From CAWUKT01 sp964352215 (GTDB lineage Bacteria > Bacteroidota > Bacteroidia > J057 > JADKCL01): DNA of 64,000 nt. The stretch spans positions 23,163 through 87,162 of the forward strand of contig CAYGRE010000011.1 of assembly GCA_964352215.1 (NCBI GenBank), read 5' to 3'. How positions within the stretch are numbered: the first letter of the stretch is position 1; each line of letters begins with the position of its first letter. A program made the position numbers and the translations under genes. This document shows positions 1 through 8,959 of the stretch, piece after piece. The notes beneath the pieces are model-generated. The model did not search any database. It was not told the origin of the DNA and saw only the letters and a list, made by a program, of their open reading frames with translations.

Positions 1-671
1 TCCCAGCCACGATAATTGTCGATATAGCCATCGTTGTCGTTGTCAATCCCGTCGATAGGATCATTGAGGTTGATGTGGTGCTTGTTGACCAACTCAGGAT
101 GAGAAAATGAAGTGCCGGTATCTATAATCCCGATTACAATGGAAGAGTCTCCTTTGGACAAGTCCCACGCATCCCTGGCCTGAACAAGGTCGAGGTAGTA
201 TTGTGAACCTGTGTCAGGATCAGCCGGGTCGTACATGGGTTGATAGATGTACAAGGGCTCGACGTACTCAAACAGCCCACTGCTCCAAAGGAAGTTGACA
301 GCCGTTTCAATATCGGCACTGGCCTGGTACTGGAGTTCATAAATGGGGGAGAGGTCGACCATCTTGCGGCCAAGTGGATCATAGGGTTCGTTGGGAGGGA
401 GGGTGTTGGGGAAAGACTTACCAACCATAATTACCTCCAAAGCATCCTTGTATTTTTCAAAACCGGGGATGTGGATTCCAGCTTGACTGCAAAGGTCCTG
501 GTACCTTTCATCTACCCGGACCACTACTACACCGTGGACATAGTCATCGGCTCCCAAACCATCCGGAAGTTGAAAGTATTGGTTGTTGACTTGGTAAATA
601 GGTATGTTTTGCCCCTGCATAAACAGAGGAGCCATCAAGCACAAACCCAAAAGGAATCCAATATATCTCAT
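1..671 (-). CDS. Secreted subtilisin-like serine protease, partial (3' end outside window)
   Basis: The reading frame runs from an ATG at 671 off the left edge, so only about 223 N-terminal residues are visible. It opens with a signal peptide (MRYIGFLLGLCLMAPLFMQG). A region of roughly 130 residues follows that matches the prodomain-like part of the upstream neighbour. The start of an S8 (subtilase) catalytic domain comes next, with the Asp motif IGIIDTGTSFSHPEL and a calcium-loop-like DGIDNDNDGYIDN segment. The catalytic His and Ser lie outside the window. It is a close paralogue of the protease at 754-4155 (both have GDSxIVIGIIDTGT and IDNxRGWD), lies 82 bp downstream of it on the same strand, and is probably a tandem duplicate. 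By analogy it is probably exported and carries a T9SS C-terminal domain, but that end cannot be seen. Confidence 0.88.
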   Translation of the reverse strand, partial: MRYIGFLLGLCLMAPLFMQGQNIPIYQVNNQYFQLPDGLGADDYVHGVVVVRVDERYQDLCSQAGIHIPGFEKYKDALEVIMVGKSFPNTLPPNEPYDPLGRKMVDLSPIYELQYQASADIETAVNFLWSSGLFEYVEPLYIYQPMYDPADPDTGSQYYLDLVQARDAWDLSKGDSSIVIGIIDTGTSFSHPELVNKHHINLNDPIDGIDNDNDGYIDNYRGW

Positions 672-753
672 CCAATCATTTTTATTAAAATAACGATATT
701 CCGCATTGACTGTTCATCTCGGCTCAAAAGATACGATCAATGAGCCGACTGGG

Positions 754-3700
754 TCATTGGCGAAGAAGTTTCTTAATCAGAGTTGCCTCCCCGGTTTCCA
801 GCCTGAGGAAATACATCCCTTCCTGTAAGACATTTACATTCAGCTTTTCCTGGAGCAGATAGGCATTCTTATCCATATTCCAGCTCAGGAGCTCTTTCCC
901 TTCCAGATCGAACAAGGTCAAGAGGACCGGGCCGAGATAGTTGGCCTCAAAATTGAAAAGAATAATCTCTGAGAAGGGGTTGGGAGAAGCATCGAAACGA
1001 TAGCTGACTGCGGGTTCCTGGGCGACAAAGGTTTCAACTGTAATGGTCGAATCCAGGGTGCGGAGGCAGATCCCATCGCTGATGGTGACTGAGATCGTAT
1101 AGACTCCGGGGGATTGATACGTATGATTAAAAACGGTGTCGCCATTCAGCTGGGTTCCGTCGCCAAAATTCCAATTCCAGTTCTGGCCATTTCCTGCTTG
1201 TTGAAGCGAAATCGCGTAAGGGGTACCTGTATAGTAGGGACCGGGGGGCAGGCTCAGTATGGGGTTGCCAAGGCTGCTGAGGCTCACTTCAACTTCGTCT
1301 GTAGCGGAGCAACCGTATTCATTGGTAATGGTCAATTGGTAGGTGCCGCTATTAGCTACCTGAACCGCTGAGGTTGTATCACCAGTGGACCACAAATAAT
1401 CCAAACCGGGAACCGATGGGGTAGACAGAGTGGGAAAGACACTGTCGTCCGTGCAAACCTGAAGATCGGGACCAAGATCGAGAGGGGGGATTTGATTTCG
1501 AATCTCACACCAATATTTCTGTTTGGCCCTCTGCGCAACTGCGCCAAGACTGTTGAAGTCAGAGCCTCCTGCCATGGCAAAAGCAACCCGAATGGAATCA
1601 TTTGAACCTAAATTAAAGGGGCCGGCTGAGATGAATTGGATTACATCATCGCTTCGGGGATAGTTGTTCGAGATTGGATTGCTCAAGGCCTGGAATTTCT
1701 CCGCATCAGTGAATAAATAAGATGCGAGATCGGTCGTCAATGCATTGGTTTGTTGCTCCGTAAGCAGGCTGATTCCAGCAACAAAGCTAGCCTGTCCAAT
1801 GCTGGCTTCAGCTCCCACCATGTTCCCATTGGCATAATAATTGGCGTTTTGAATATTGTAGAAAGTGCGGTTCCAATGATTGCCCAGACCTGCGTACAAA
1901 CCATTGAGTGGAAAGTTGTTCCGGTTGCTGATCGTATACTCCATGATGATGTACTTTTCATCGATACCACCGTTGAATTGGTAGCAGTGCTGCCGAATAT
2001 CGATCCCAAATTCATGGGAGCCGGCATTGGAATCGTCGAAATGGGCGGTGGCTTCCAATGGGGCTACCGGTCCGGGAATTATAAGTTTGGCCTTCTCAAG
2101 TGGCTTGAATCGTTCTGAACGCATTCCGGCGCCACTTTTCATGCCGTCTATCAGGTTGGTCTGTGAGAGACCGACGAGGAGCCCCCCGTCAAGATTGATA
2201 TTGACAGAGGCATTGTACCGTATACCGAGTCCCAGGGTGTTATTTGGGTAATCAACATAACCGAAATTTCCGTGTCCATTGATGGAGGTTTGGTAGATAT
2301 TCCGCACCAGGTCGATCTGCATAGGCTGGATGAAAAAACGAAAGTACTGGTAGTCCTGATAGCTGCCATCTGAAAAGGCAAATTTTACAAAGACAGGCTC
2401 CCGTTGAGTCACATTTTTCTTAACCCGAATCTTGAAAGGAAGGGAATTGGTACCAGAGGCAAGAGTAGCCATCGAAGGAATTGTGTATGAGTCCTGAATA
2501 ATTTCGATGAGATGGGTATCGGGAGTGGTGAGGGTGACCTGTAAATTAGCAATGGGATCGAGGTAGTTGATGAATCTGACGTATAAGTCCATCGTATCCA
2601 ACGGTTCCGGGATGTCATTGTCATCGTCTCGTACCATCAGGGAATCGATGCGGATCGACTTCACATTGGTGGAGAGAACTGCATTTTCGACATCAACCCG
2701 GCCAAGTCCGATCTTGTCATATAGAAATGCAGGGTTATTGCTGTAAATATCTTCAGCTGTAACCCTGACAAATTCCCCACACTGGATATTGTTGAGATTG
2801 GGGTGCATGGCTTTCACCAGTGCCGCCGCCGCGCAGACGATCGGGGCAGACATGGAGGTTCCAGTGGCCCCGGTCCAATAAGACCCGACGCCGGTGGTGG
2901 TGACAACGCTTCTGCCAGGCGCAATGATATCTACCCAATAGTTGTAAGTCGTTCCGGTCCCGGTTCCATAGTCCCAGACCTCATCATTGGCTTGGGATCC
3001 GGCGACGGAAATGACGTTCTCATAACTGGCTGGATAGACATAAGTATCCTGAAACCGGTTTCCACAGGCTGCAACCAACAGGCAATTGTGATTGATGGCG
3101 GCATAATTGACAATGTCCTGCCCGTATTGACTGTTTGAGCTGGATCCCCAGCTCAGATTGAGGATGTTATAGCCTTTCTCCGCGCCATACACAATCGCTT
3201 CCATACCAAAACTGATGCTGATGCTCTGGTCTACCGCTGCCTTGAGTGGAACGAACTGGGTATTGTACCCAAGTCCGGCGATTCCGGTCGCGTTGTTTAC
3301 TTCGGCACATGCCGGTCCGGTAACCAAAACACCGTGATCCATTCCAGGAGCGGAACCCACATAGCTTGGATCGTTGTCTTGTGGGGCCCAATAGCTGACT
3401 CCTCCAAAATCCCATCCTCTGAAATTGTCAATTTTGCCATCACCATCATTGTCAAGTCCATCAATGGTATCCAGGAGATTGTAAGCAACCTGGTTACGGA
3501 GATCATCGTGGTTGAAGTTGGTACCCGTATCAATGATGCCAATGACAATATTGGAATCGCCCTGGACGGAATCCCATGCTGCAAAAGTCCCAATCAGAGA
3601 ATTGTACCATTGAGAACCCACAAAAGGGTCGTCCGGGACGAACATGGGTTCATACAAATAGTGAGGTTCTGCGTATAGAACTTCGGGAAGCTGCGAAAAT

Positions 3701-4155
3701 GCGGCTGCCATTGACTCAATATCAGTTTGGTCCGGACACCTCAGCTCATAGATCAGGGTGATGTCCACGAGGGCCTGACCGCGCTGGTTGCGTTGGCCAT
3801 GAACAGGCTCTGACAAGCGGAATTTACGTTCGGTCCTAAAAACGCCCCAATCAGCTGTCAGCTTATTCACGCTCGCAAGAGCAATGTCATGGTCTGAGCA
3901 GGCAGCTCGATGATCAGGGTGAATCTTCAGGATCAAAGCCCCAGGGACATAATTGGCCGAGGTAGCTTTTTCGTGGGATGGGATAAGTGGGGCAATTTTC
4001 TCTGTACTGGAGCCAGAGGAGCCAGAGGGGGAGAGGGTAGCAGGGGTAGCTAACAGCAGCAAAACAACGAATGCCAATCCAAAGGAGAGGAGAAGAGGAA
4101 AATGAAATGGAAATCCCAGTCGGAGGCTGGGCAAAGAATAACTCCTTAAATGCAT
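754..4155 (-). CDS. Secreted S8 subtilisin-like protease with PKD domain and T9SS type A sorting domain
   Basis: A large secreted subtilase of about 1133 residues, starting at the ATG at 4155. The frame stays open upstream to 4254, but the 4155 start puts a hydrophobic signal segment (HFPLLLSFGLAFVVLLLLA) at the N-terminus. Catalytic motifs from this start are Asp about 209 (IGIIDTGT), His about 274 (DHGVLVTGPA) and Ser about 434 (GTSMSAP). The His motif is unusual: the common HGTHVAG reads HGVLVTG, keeping the catalytic His but losing the second one. A long beta-rich region follows, then a short Ig-like repeat (LWSTGDTTSAVQV), a PKD domain (FGDGTQL...FNHTY) and a C-terminal T9SS type A domain (SPNPFSE, ending KKLLRQ). 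Predicted role is extracellular or cell-surface protein degradation. It is tandem with the truncated paralogue at 1-671. Confidence 0.9.
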   Translation of the reverse strand: MHLRSYSLPSLRLGFPFHFPLLLSFGLAFVVLLLLATPATLSPSGSSGSSTEKIAPLIPSHEKATSANYVPGALILKIHPDHRAACSDHDIALASVNKLTADWGVFRTERKFRLSEPVHGQRNQRGQALVDITLIYELRCPDQTDIESMAAAFSQLPEVLYAEPHYLYEPMFVPDDPFVGSQWYNSLIGTFAAWDSVQGDSNIVIGIIDTGTNFNHDDLRNQVAYNLLDTIDGLDNDGDGKIDNFRGWDFGGVSYWAPQDNDPSYVGSAPGMDHGVLVTGPACAEVNNATGIAGLGYNTQFVPLKAAVDQSISISFGMEAIVYGAEKGYNILNLSWGSSSNSQYGQDIVNYAAINHNCLLVAACGNRFQDTYVYPASYENVISVAGSQANDEVWDYGTGTGTTYNYWVDIIAPGRSVVTTTGVGSYWTGATGTSMSAPIVCAAAALVKAMHPNLNNIQCGEFVRVTAEDIYSNNPAFLYDKIGLGRVDVENAVLSTNVKSIRIDSLMVRDDDNDIPEPLDTMDLYVRFINYLDPIANLQVTLTTPDTHLIEIIQDSYTIPSMATLASGTNSLPFKIRVKKNVTQREPVFVKFAFSDGSYQDYQYFRFFIQPMQIDLVRNIYQTSINGHGNFGYVDYPNNTLGLGIRYNASVNINLDGGLLVGLSQTNLIDGMKSGAGMRSERFKPLEKAKLIIPGPVAPLEATAHFDDSNAGSHEFGIDIRQHCYQFNGGIDEKYIIMEYTISNRNNFPLNGLYAGLGNHWNRTFYNIQNANYYANGNMVGAEASIGQASFVAGISLLTEQQTNALTTDLASYLFTDAEKFQALSNPISNNYPRSDDVIQFISAGPFNLGSNDSIRVAFAMAGGSDFNSLGAVAQRAKQKYWCEIRNQIPPLDLGPDLQVCTDDSVFPTLSTPSVPGLDYLWSTGDTTSAVQVANSGTYQLTITNEYGCSATDEVEVSLSSLGNPILSLPPGPYYTGTPYAISLQQAGNGQNWNWNFGDGTQLNGDTVFNHTYQSPGVYTISVTISDGICLRTLDSTITVETFVAQEPAVSYRFDASPNPFSEIILFNFEANYLGPVLLTLFDLEGKELLSWNMDKNAYLLQEKLNVNVLQEGMYFLRLETGEATLIKKLLRQ

Positions 4156-4322
4156 TTTATTAGCTAAGATCGATCGTGGCTGCCATACCGGAAGCGGTTC
4201 AGCTTTCAGCCAGAAACTAAAATAACACTTAAGACGGTTAGATGCACATCCCAATTATACCAAATATGCACAAAATCAAACGTGGCTTAAATTAAAAATG
4301 AGATCAACAAGGGGTAAGCACA

Positions 4323-4352
4323 AAAGGCCCTGATCCGCAGATCAGGGCCTTT
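4323..4352 (-). terminator. Rho-independent terminator after rpmA
   Basis: A 13-bp perfect stem (AAAGGCCCTGATC against GATCAGGGCCTTT) with a 4-nt loop, followed by TTTT on the minus strand. It sits 22 bp beyond the rpmA stop and closes the rplU-rpmA unit. Confidence 0.9.
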
Positions 4353-4373
4353 CCGGTATAATACGTAAGCAGA

Positions 4374-4634
4374 TTAGGCTTCTGCCTCAAGTACGTGAAC
4401 GAACTTGCGACCGCCTTTGCCAGTGGTAAACACAACGCTACCATGATCAAGGGCGAACAAGGTATGGTCTTTACCAAGGCCTACGTTCCGTCCGGGATGG
4501 TATTTGGTACCTCGCTGACGAACGAGAATATTACCTGCAAGAACTTCTTCGCCACCGAATTTCTTCACGCCGAGGCGTTTGCTTTCTGATTCGCGACCGT
4601 TCTTGGAACTACCTGCACCTTTTTTGTGAGCCAT
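4374..4634 (-). CDS. rpmA: 50S ribosomal protein L27
   Basis: 86 residues, the usual length for L27 of the large ribosomal subunit, which sits near the peptidyl-transferase centre. It begins MAHKKGAGSSKNGRESESKRLG and contains the typical GNILVRQRGTKYHPG and GKDHTLFALDHG stretches. The N-terminus starts directly with the mature-type AHKKG sequence, so there is no cleavable extension of the kind seen in Firmicutes L27. It lies 15 bp downstream of rplU, in the universal rplU-rpmA order, and is followed by a strong terminator. Confidence 0.98.
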   Translation of the reverse strand: MAHKKGAGSSKNGRESESKRLGVKKFGGEEVLAGNILVRQRGTKYHPGRNVGLGKDHTLFALDHGSVVFTTGKGGRKFVHVLEAEA

Positions 4635-4649
4635 TGTTGTCCCCCTTTC

Positions 4650-4961
4650 TTAGTTGTTAATTGCTTCGATCTGGATCTTTGAGAATTGCTGACGGTGACC
4701 GTTTTTTACACGGTAACCTTTGCGACGCTTCTTTTTAAATACAATCACTTTGTCCCCTTTCAGGTGTGAAAGTACTTTAAAAGTAACAGAGGCACCCTTT
4801 ACAAGAGGAGTACCAACCTGAACGCTGCTATCGCTGTCAACCAGCAATACATCATCGGTTTTGATGGAGTCTCCCTCATCATTGGGGAGGCGGTGGACAT
4901 AGATCTTCTGGTCTTTTTCAACCTTGAACTGCTGTCCTTGGATATTTACTATTGCGTACAT
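4650..4961 (-). CDS. rplU: 50S ribosomal protein L21
   Basis: L21 binds 23S rRNA in the large subunit. The ATG at 4961 gives MYAIVNIQGQQFKV, the canonical start, and 103 residues. An in-frame TTG two codons upstream is less likely. The C-terminus has the basic KKKRRKGYRVKNGHRQ signature. A promoter with both consensus boxes lies immediately upstream (4993-5024), leaving a 5' UTR of only about 25 nt, so there is little room for an extensive autoregulatory leader. Confidence 0.98.
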   Translation of the reverse strand: MYAIVNIQGQQFKVEKDQKIYVHRLPNDEGDSIKTDDVLLVDSDSSVQVGTPLVKGASVTFKVLSHLKGDKVIVFKKKRRKGYRVKNGHRQQFSKIQIEAINN

Positions 4962-4992
4962 CTTCAAATCTACCTTGAGGTCAAACGAAGGG

Positions 4993-5024
4993 CAAAGTTA
5001 GTTATTCCCAACTGCTTTACCAAA
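4993..5024 (-). promoter_or_regulatory. Promoter of rplU-rpmA
   Basis: On the minus strand a -33 box TTTG (5024-5021) is followed after 20 nt by a -7 box TAACTTTG (5000-4993). This matches the Bacteroidota consensus TTTG-N19/20-TAnnTTTG fully. The predicted start of transcription is about 25 nt upstream of the rplU ATG. Confidence 0.75.
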
Positions 5025-5323
5025 GGAAGAAACCTTTTTCTACTCTGGAAATGGACAACGAATACCGAATTATGGCTCTGCGATCAATATAGTGTACATT
5101 TTAGCCGCCGCAAAGTGTATTCTAAAGTGGTCGTAAGTAGCCGATGCTAGCGTCTATAATAATGATCAAAATGGGTAGTGTGCTGTTAGTCAGTACCTAA
5201 CGGGCAAGGTGGCGTTTTGGCATCAGTATTGCCAAGTAGTAAGTGTAATCACAAAATGAACAACTGATACTCATAAATCTGATCTTTTCGAATTCTTATA
5301 CATGGCGATTCTGGTTTTATCAA
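5025..5323 (+). other. Intergenic stretch without a clear gene; possible small RNA
   Basis: About 300 bp without a convincing reading frame lie between the rplU promoter and a strong plus-strand terminator at 5324-5355. A weak promoter-like sequence (TATG, 20 nt, TACATTTT, 5071-5102) lies upstream. No tRNA or known riboswitch fold was recognised. A plus-strand transcript of about 240 nt ending at the terminator would fit, but nothing confirms it. Confidence 0.3.
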
Positions 5324-5355
5324 GTGCAGCCCCTTCAAGGGGCTGTGCTTTTTTC
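5324..5355 (+). terminator. Rho-independent terminator with no recognised gene upstream
   Basis: The stem CAGCCCC/GGGGCTG has flanking extra pairs and a TTCAA loop, and is followed by a run of six T on the plus strand. The minus-strand side lacks a T tract, so the signal points to a plus-strand transcript arising in the preceding 300 bp. Confidence 0.75.
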
Positions 5356-5414
5356 GAGGAAGTAGGTAAAACGATTTAAAAGCGCCAGGGATGGCTAGGT
5401 TTCGTTACTTTTTG

Positions 5415-5422
5415 TAAATTTG
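5415..5422 (+). promoter_or_regulatory. -7 promoter box of the small protein gene at 5450
   Basis: TAAATTTG matches the Bacteroidota TAnnTTTG -7 element and lies 27 bp before the ATG. No good TTTG -33 box is seen at the expected distance. Confidence 0.45.
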
Positions 5423-5449
5423 CAGTCGTAGAATAATTCTCTTGTCACC

Positions 5450-5743
5450 ATGTCCAATCGTATAATGACACTCCACCCTGCAGGTAAAGAAGGGGTATAC
5501 ATTTGTGCTGAAAAGTATAAAATGATCCGGGATTCCATTCTGGGTACGCTCTCCCATCAAGAAAAACCTGTGTTATTCCAGGAATTGATTCATTCTGTGA
5601 GAAATGATTTGGGGGATTCCTTTAAAGGCTCCATATCATGGTATGTTACCACCATCAAACTGGACCTCGAAGCTAGAGACCTTATCCATTGCGCCCGAGG
5701 TAGGGGACCGCAAAAGATTACCTTGGTAGGAGGTGCCAATTAG
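5450..5743 (+). CDS. Small conserved protein, DUF6958-like
   Basis: 97 residues with no signal peptide. The pattern of an N-terminal beta-rich segment (HPAGKEGVYICAEKYKMIRDSIL), a helical middle, and the motif GSISWYVTTIKLDLEARDLI followed by a C-terminal RGPQKI resembles the DUF6958 family of small winged-helix-like proteins. That assignment is from memory of the family pattern, and no function is known. It stands alone, in the opposite orientation to the secreted protein gene that ends 76 bp downstream. No DNA-binding partner or operon context is seen. Confidence 0.75.
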   Translation: MSNRIMTLHPAGKEGVYICAEKYKMIRDSILGTLSHQEKPVLFQELIHSVRNDLGDSFKGSISWYVTTIKLDLEARDLIHCARGRGPQKITLVGGAN

Positions 5744-5819
5744 GCCTTCTGATTGTCTCAGATACTTTGGTGACAGCCGATGGACAAAGCCTTGTATCCG
5801 CGTCAGGACCCGAATGGAA

Positions 5820-7448
5820 CTATTGCCGAACCAATTTTGCAGAATAGACCTGGCCATTTCCTTCCAGCAATACCTCGTACATTCCACTCGCCAATGCAGA
5901 AATATTAAACTCCCTCTTCCCGGTATTTCTCCCAGCATCGTGCAATAAAATTCGCCCGGCAAGATCCCTGACCTCCAATTCCCATCCGCCTGCCAAAGTC
6001 CCGGGAATCTCGATCGTGAAAGTCTCTACTGCCGGATTGGGAAAGAGGGAGATTTTTTCCAACGGGGTAGCTTCCTGGGAGGAAACACCACTACAAATAT
6101 TATTAAGGTCCGTCACTTCCAACTCGAGGGAACTGACGAAACCAACCCCATAATTTACCCAGACCTGGTAAGTACCAGTATCATTGATCGCGATGCTCTG
6201 GGTGGTTTCCCCTGTATTCCAGGCATAGGTTGTATAGCCTGAAGGGGCTGAAAGGGTTAGACTGCCATTGTCACAGATCAGTTGGGGCCGTTCAATCTGA
6301 AAGGGCAAACTGGTTTTTTGAGCTCGGTAACTGGTGAAGCCAAAAGGGAATTTCATCTCCATGGTGATGTCTCCGTCTGGCTCAAATTCGGTGATTTTAG
6401 GCAAATGTGTAGAGAGGAAATTCCCTCCCCAGCACACAATAACATTGCTGTCGGGCAACAATTGTGCACCTCCCATGATGGCTGAGCTTTCTCCCGAGGG
6501 ATTAAAATGTTCTCTCACCAGAGTAGCCGTCATCGCCACTGTATCCAATTCGTATTCTACATAGCGCGCGGTTGTCTGGAAAAAAGCATTGTCGAACAAA
6601 TAGAGGTTTCCATTGGGAGCTATCCGTGCATCGTGTTGGGCTGTAAAGGGAATGGTATCACCGATGAAAGTGAACTCATTGTTGTCTCCACCCATCCGCC
6701 ACATCACATCTCCGCTGAACCGGTTGATCTTCATAATCTGGAAATTATTGCGGTGACAGAGGATCAGGTTGCTGTCCAGGTCAAATGCAATCGAATTGGT
6801 ATGGGCATGGTCGAGGTTAGAAGCATTGGTATAGTAGACAGATTGGGTTTCCTCAATGGCAATGTGGTCAAGGGTATTCCATTGCCGGATGATATTTCCT
6901 GCGGGATCTTCAACCACCATAGTAATGGAGAGCACCGTACAATTGGGATTGCCTGGGTTTCCATTGGCTTGGTTGAGGCCGGAGCAATCTTCAGTGGTGT
7001 ATTCCTTACAGAGATAATACAAGTTTCCCTGGTTGTCCTGGAGCATCTCGTGTTCATCTGTTTCAAAGCAGCGAAAAGTATCAATCAGGTTGAAATCGGT
7101 GTCCAGGAAATGAAATTCATAATCCCCGGAGCGCCGGGTTCCGAAGCTCATGGTACTGTCGTTGAGGAGTTTGAAATCCACCGGATAAGAGTTGGCATAA
7201 GGGAAATTGCCATTGTTGAGGAGGGAGAAATGCCAGACCGGCTTTCCTGTATTGTCGCAGACCATAATAGAGCCAGGAAGGGTATCTGTGATACTCCGTG
7301 ACCTGGGACCGATAAAGATATAGCCCGGAGAAGGGTCACCAGTGACGATGGATTCGATTTGGGGGAGAGGGGCAGGCAACTGGGCCTGACATGTTTGTCC
7401 GAAGGACAGAAACAATGTAACCAGAACAGCGAATAAGTAGTGCTTCAT
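5820..7448 (-). CDS. Secreted arylsulfotransferase-like (ASST) propeller protein, T9SS type A
   Basis: 542 residues. A signal peptide (MKHYLFAVLVTLFLSFGQTCQAQ) precedes a beta-propeller domain of roughly residues 30-390. The ASST-type His motifs are DEHEMLQDNQGNLYYL, HAHTNSIAFDLDSNLILCHR and QHDARIAPNGNLYLFDN, which in bacterial arylsulfotransferases line the active site. A short Ig-like segment (AWNTGETTQSIAI) and a T9SS type A domain (LFPNPAVETFTIEI, ending AKLVRQ) follow. It is probably surface-attached or secreted. Sulfotransferase activity is inferred from family resemblance only, and the exact subfamily is uncertain. It is monocistronic between oppositely oriented genes. Confidence 0.85.
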   Translation of the reverse strand: MKHYLFAVLVTLFLSFGQTCQAQLPAPLPQIESIVTGDPSPGYIFIGPRSRSITDTLPGSIMVCDNTGKPVWHFSLLNNGNFPYANSYPVDFKLLNDSTMSFGTRRSGDYEFHFLDTDFNLIDTFRCFETDEHEMLQDNQGNLYYLCKEYTTEDCSGLNQANGNPGNPNCTVLSITMVVEDPAGNIIRQWNTLDHIAIEETQSVYYTNASNLDHAHTNSIAFDLDSNLILCHRNNFQIMKINRFSGDVMWRMGGDNNEFTFIGDTIPFTAQHDARIAPNGNLYLFDNAFFQTTARYVEYELDTVAMTATLVREHFNPSGESSAIMGGAQLLPDSNVIVCWGGNFLSTHLPKITEFEPDGDITMEMKFPFGFTSYRAQKTSLPFQIERPQLICDNGSLTLSAPSGYTTYAWNTGETTQSIAINDTGTYQVWVNYGVGFVSSLELEVTDLNNICSGVSSQEATPLEKISLFPNPAVETFTIEIPGTLAGGWELEVRDLAGRILLHDAGRNTGKREFNISALASGMYEVLLEGNGQVYSAKLVRQ

Positions 7449-7540
7449 AATTCTCTAAAAGCCGAAAATTATCACATTTAACAGGCAATGAAAAATATGC
7501 CCCGGCAAAAGAGAATACTTGTCAGTTATGAACAATTCAG

Positions 7541-7572
7541 TTTGAATTTATAAAAGCACGGGACGACCTTTG
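7541..7572 (+). promoter_or_regulatory. Promoter of the dihydroorotase gene
   Basis: TTTG (7541-7544), 20 nt, then GACCTTTG (7565-7572), one mismatch from TAnnTTTG. It overlaps an upstream in-frame TTG at 7570 and so supports the ATG at 7588 as the true start. Confidence 0.55.
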
Positions 7573-7587
7573 GGAAAATTGAATGCT

Positions 7588-8922
7588 ATGTCCTCTCTAT
7601 TAATTAAAAATGCACTGATCGTCAATGAAGGTGAAATCTTCGAAGGCGATGTTTTCGTTCGCAATGGCCGGATTGACAAGATTGGGAAAGACCTGAATTC
7701 AGCCGCGGATCGAAAGATTGATGCCTCCGGATTGCATCTGATTCCGGGAGTGATTGACGACCAGGTCCATTTTCGGGAACCTGGGCTGACCCACAAGGCT
7801 GAGATTTTTACAGAATCAGCTGCTGCGGTTGCCGGGGGAACCACTTCCTTTATGGAAATGCCCAATACCAAGCCACAAACCCTGACTCAGGAATTGCTGG
7901 CAGATAAATATGCAATCGGGGCAGCCAATTCCCTCGCGAACTACTCTTTCTTCATGGGGGCCTCTAACGACAACCTGGAGGAAGTATTGAAAACGAACCC
8001 AGCTGATGTCTGTGGGATTAAAGTGTTCATGGGGAGTAGCACCGGAGATATGTTGGTCGACGATGAGGCCACCCTGGAGGGGATTTTCCGAGAAGCACCC
8101 ATTTTGGTCGCTACCCACTGTGAAAAAGAAGAAATAATCCGCGCCAACCTGGCCAAATACATGGATGAATGGGGAAACGACATACCTGTCCATTTCCACC
8201 CCTTGATTCGTTCCCGTGAAGCATGCTATGCCTCTTCCAGCCTGGCGGTCCGCCTTGCCAAGAAGCACAACACCCGGCTCCACATCCTCCATATCTCCAC
8301 CGCTGAAGAGATCGAACTCTTCGGCAATTCGATTCCCCTGGCCGAAAAAAGGATCACTTCAGAGGTTTGTATTCACCACCTCTGGTTCAGCGATGCCGAT
8401 TATGTCGAGAAGGGAATGAAGATCAAATGGAATCCCGCGGTGAAAAAGTCATCCGACCGCAAGGCCCTGTTTGATGCCATGCTGGATAACAGATTGGATA
8501 TCATCGCAACTGACCACGCCCCGCATACCCTGGAGGAAAAAGACAATGAGTATACAGTTGCTCCTTCCGGTGGGCCATTGGTCCAGCATGCATTGCTGGC
8601 CATGCTGGATTTCTACAAGCAAAGGAAAATCAGCCTGGAAAGGATCGTGGAAAAGATGTGCCATGCGCCTGCCATCTGCTTTCAGGTGAAGGAGCGCGGG
8701 TATATTCGGGAAGGATACCACGCTGATCTCGTGCTGGTTGACCTGAAGGGAAGTACCGAAGTCACCAAAGAAAATATCCACTACAAATGCGGTTGGTCCC
8801 CCTTCGAAGGGCATACTTTTCCAGCTGAGGTGACCCATACTTTTGTCAACGGTGAGTTGGTCTATTTCAAAGGAGCCTTTGACCAATCCATCCGAGGACA
8901 GCGGTTATTGTTTGAGAGATAG
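7588..8922 (+). CDS. pyrC: Dihydroorotase
   Basis: Catalyses reversible cyclisation of carbamoyl-aspartate to dihydroorotate in pyrimidine synthesis. About 444 residues from the ATG at 7588. An in-frame TTG at 7570 lies within the predicted promoter and is rejected. Amidohydrolase motifs seen are VIDDQVHFREPGLTHKAEI, GIKVFMGSSTGDMLV with the lysine expected to be carbamylated, HILHISTAEE, and ATDHAPHT near the C-terminal third. The metal motif reads QVH where other dihydroorotases have HVH. I recall this as usual for Bacteroidota enzymes but could not check it. The gene stands apart from other pyr genes. An SDR gene follows after 37 bp. Confidence 0.93.
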   Translation: MSSLLIKNALIVNEGEIFEGDVFVRNGRIDKIGKDLNSAADRKIDASGLHLIPGVIDDQVHFREPGLTHKAEIFTESAAAVAGGTTSFMEMPNTKPQTLTQELLADKYAIGAANSLANYSFFMGASNDNLEEVLKTNPADVCGIKVFMGSSTGDMLVDDEATLEGIFREAPILVATHCEKEEIIRANLAKYMDEWGNDIPVHFHPLIRSREACYASSSLAVRLAKKHNTRLHILHISTAEEIELFGNSIPLAEKRITSEVCIHHLWFSDADYVEKGMKIKWNPAVKKSSDRKALFDAMLDNRLDIIATDHAPHTLEEKDNEYTVAPSGGPLVQHALLAMLDFYKQRKISLERIVEKMCHAPAICFQVKERGYIREGYHADLVLVDLKGSTEVTKENIHYKCGWSPFEGHTFPAEVTHTFVNGELVYFKGAFDQSIRGQRLLFER

Positions 8923-8959
8923 CGCAATATTCTTACTTTTAGCTTTTGACAACGCCCGC

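Noticed and set aside
240..743. Plus-strand open frame of 167 codons
   Set aside because: It lies antisense to the truncated subtilase, whose signal peptide and catalytic motifs prove the minus-strand frame.
6507..7301. Plus-strand open frame of 264 codons
   Set aside because: It is antisense to the arylsulfotransferase-like gene and shows no domain motif, signal or membrane segment.
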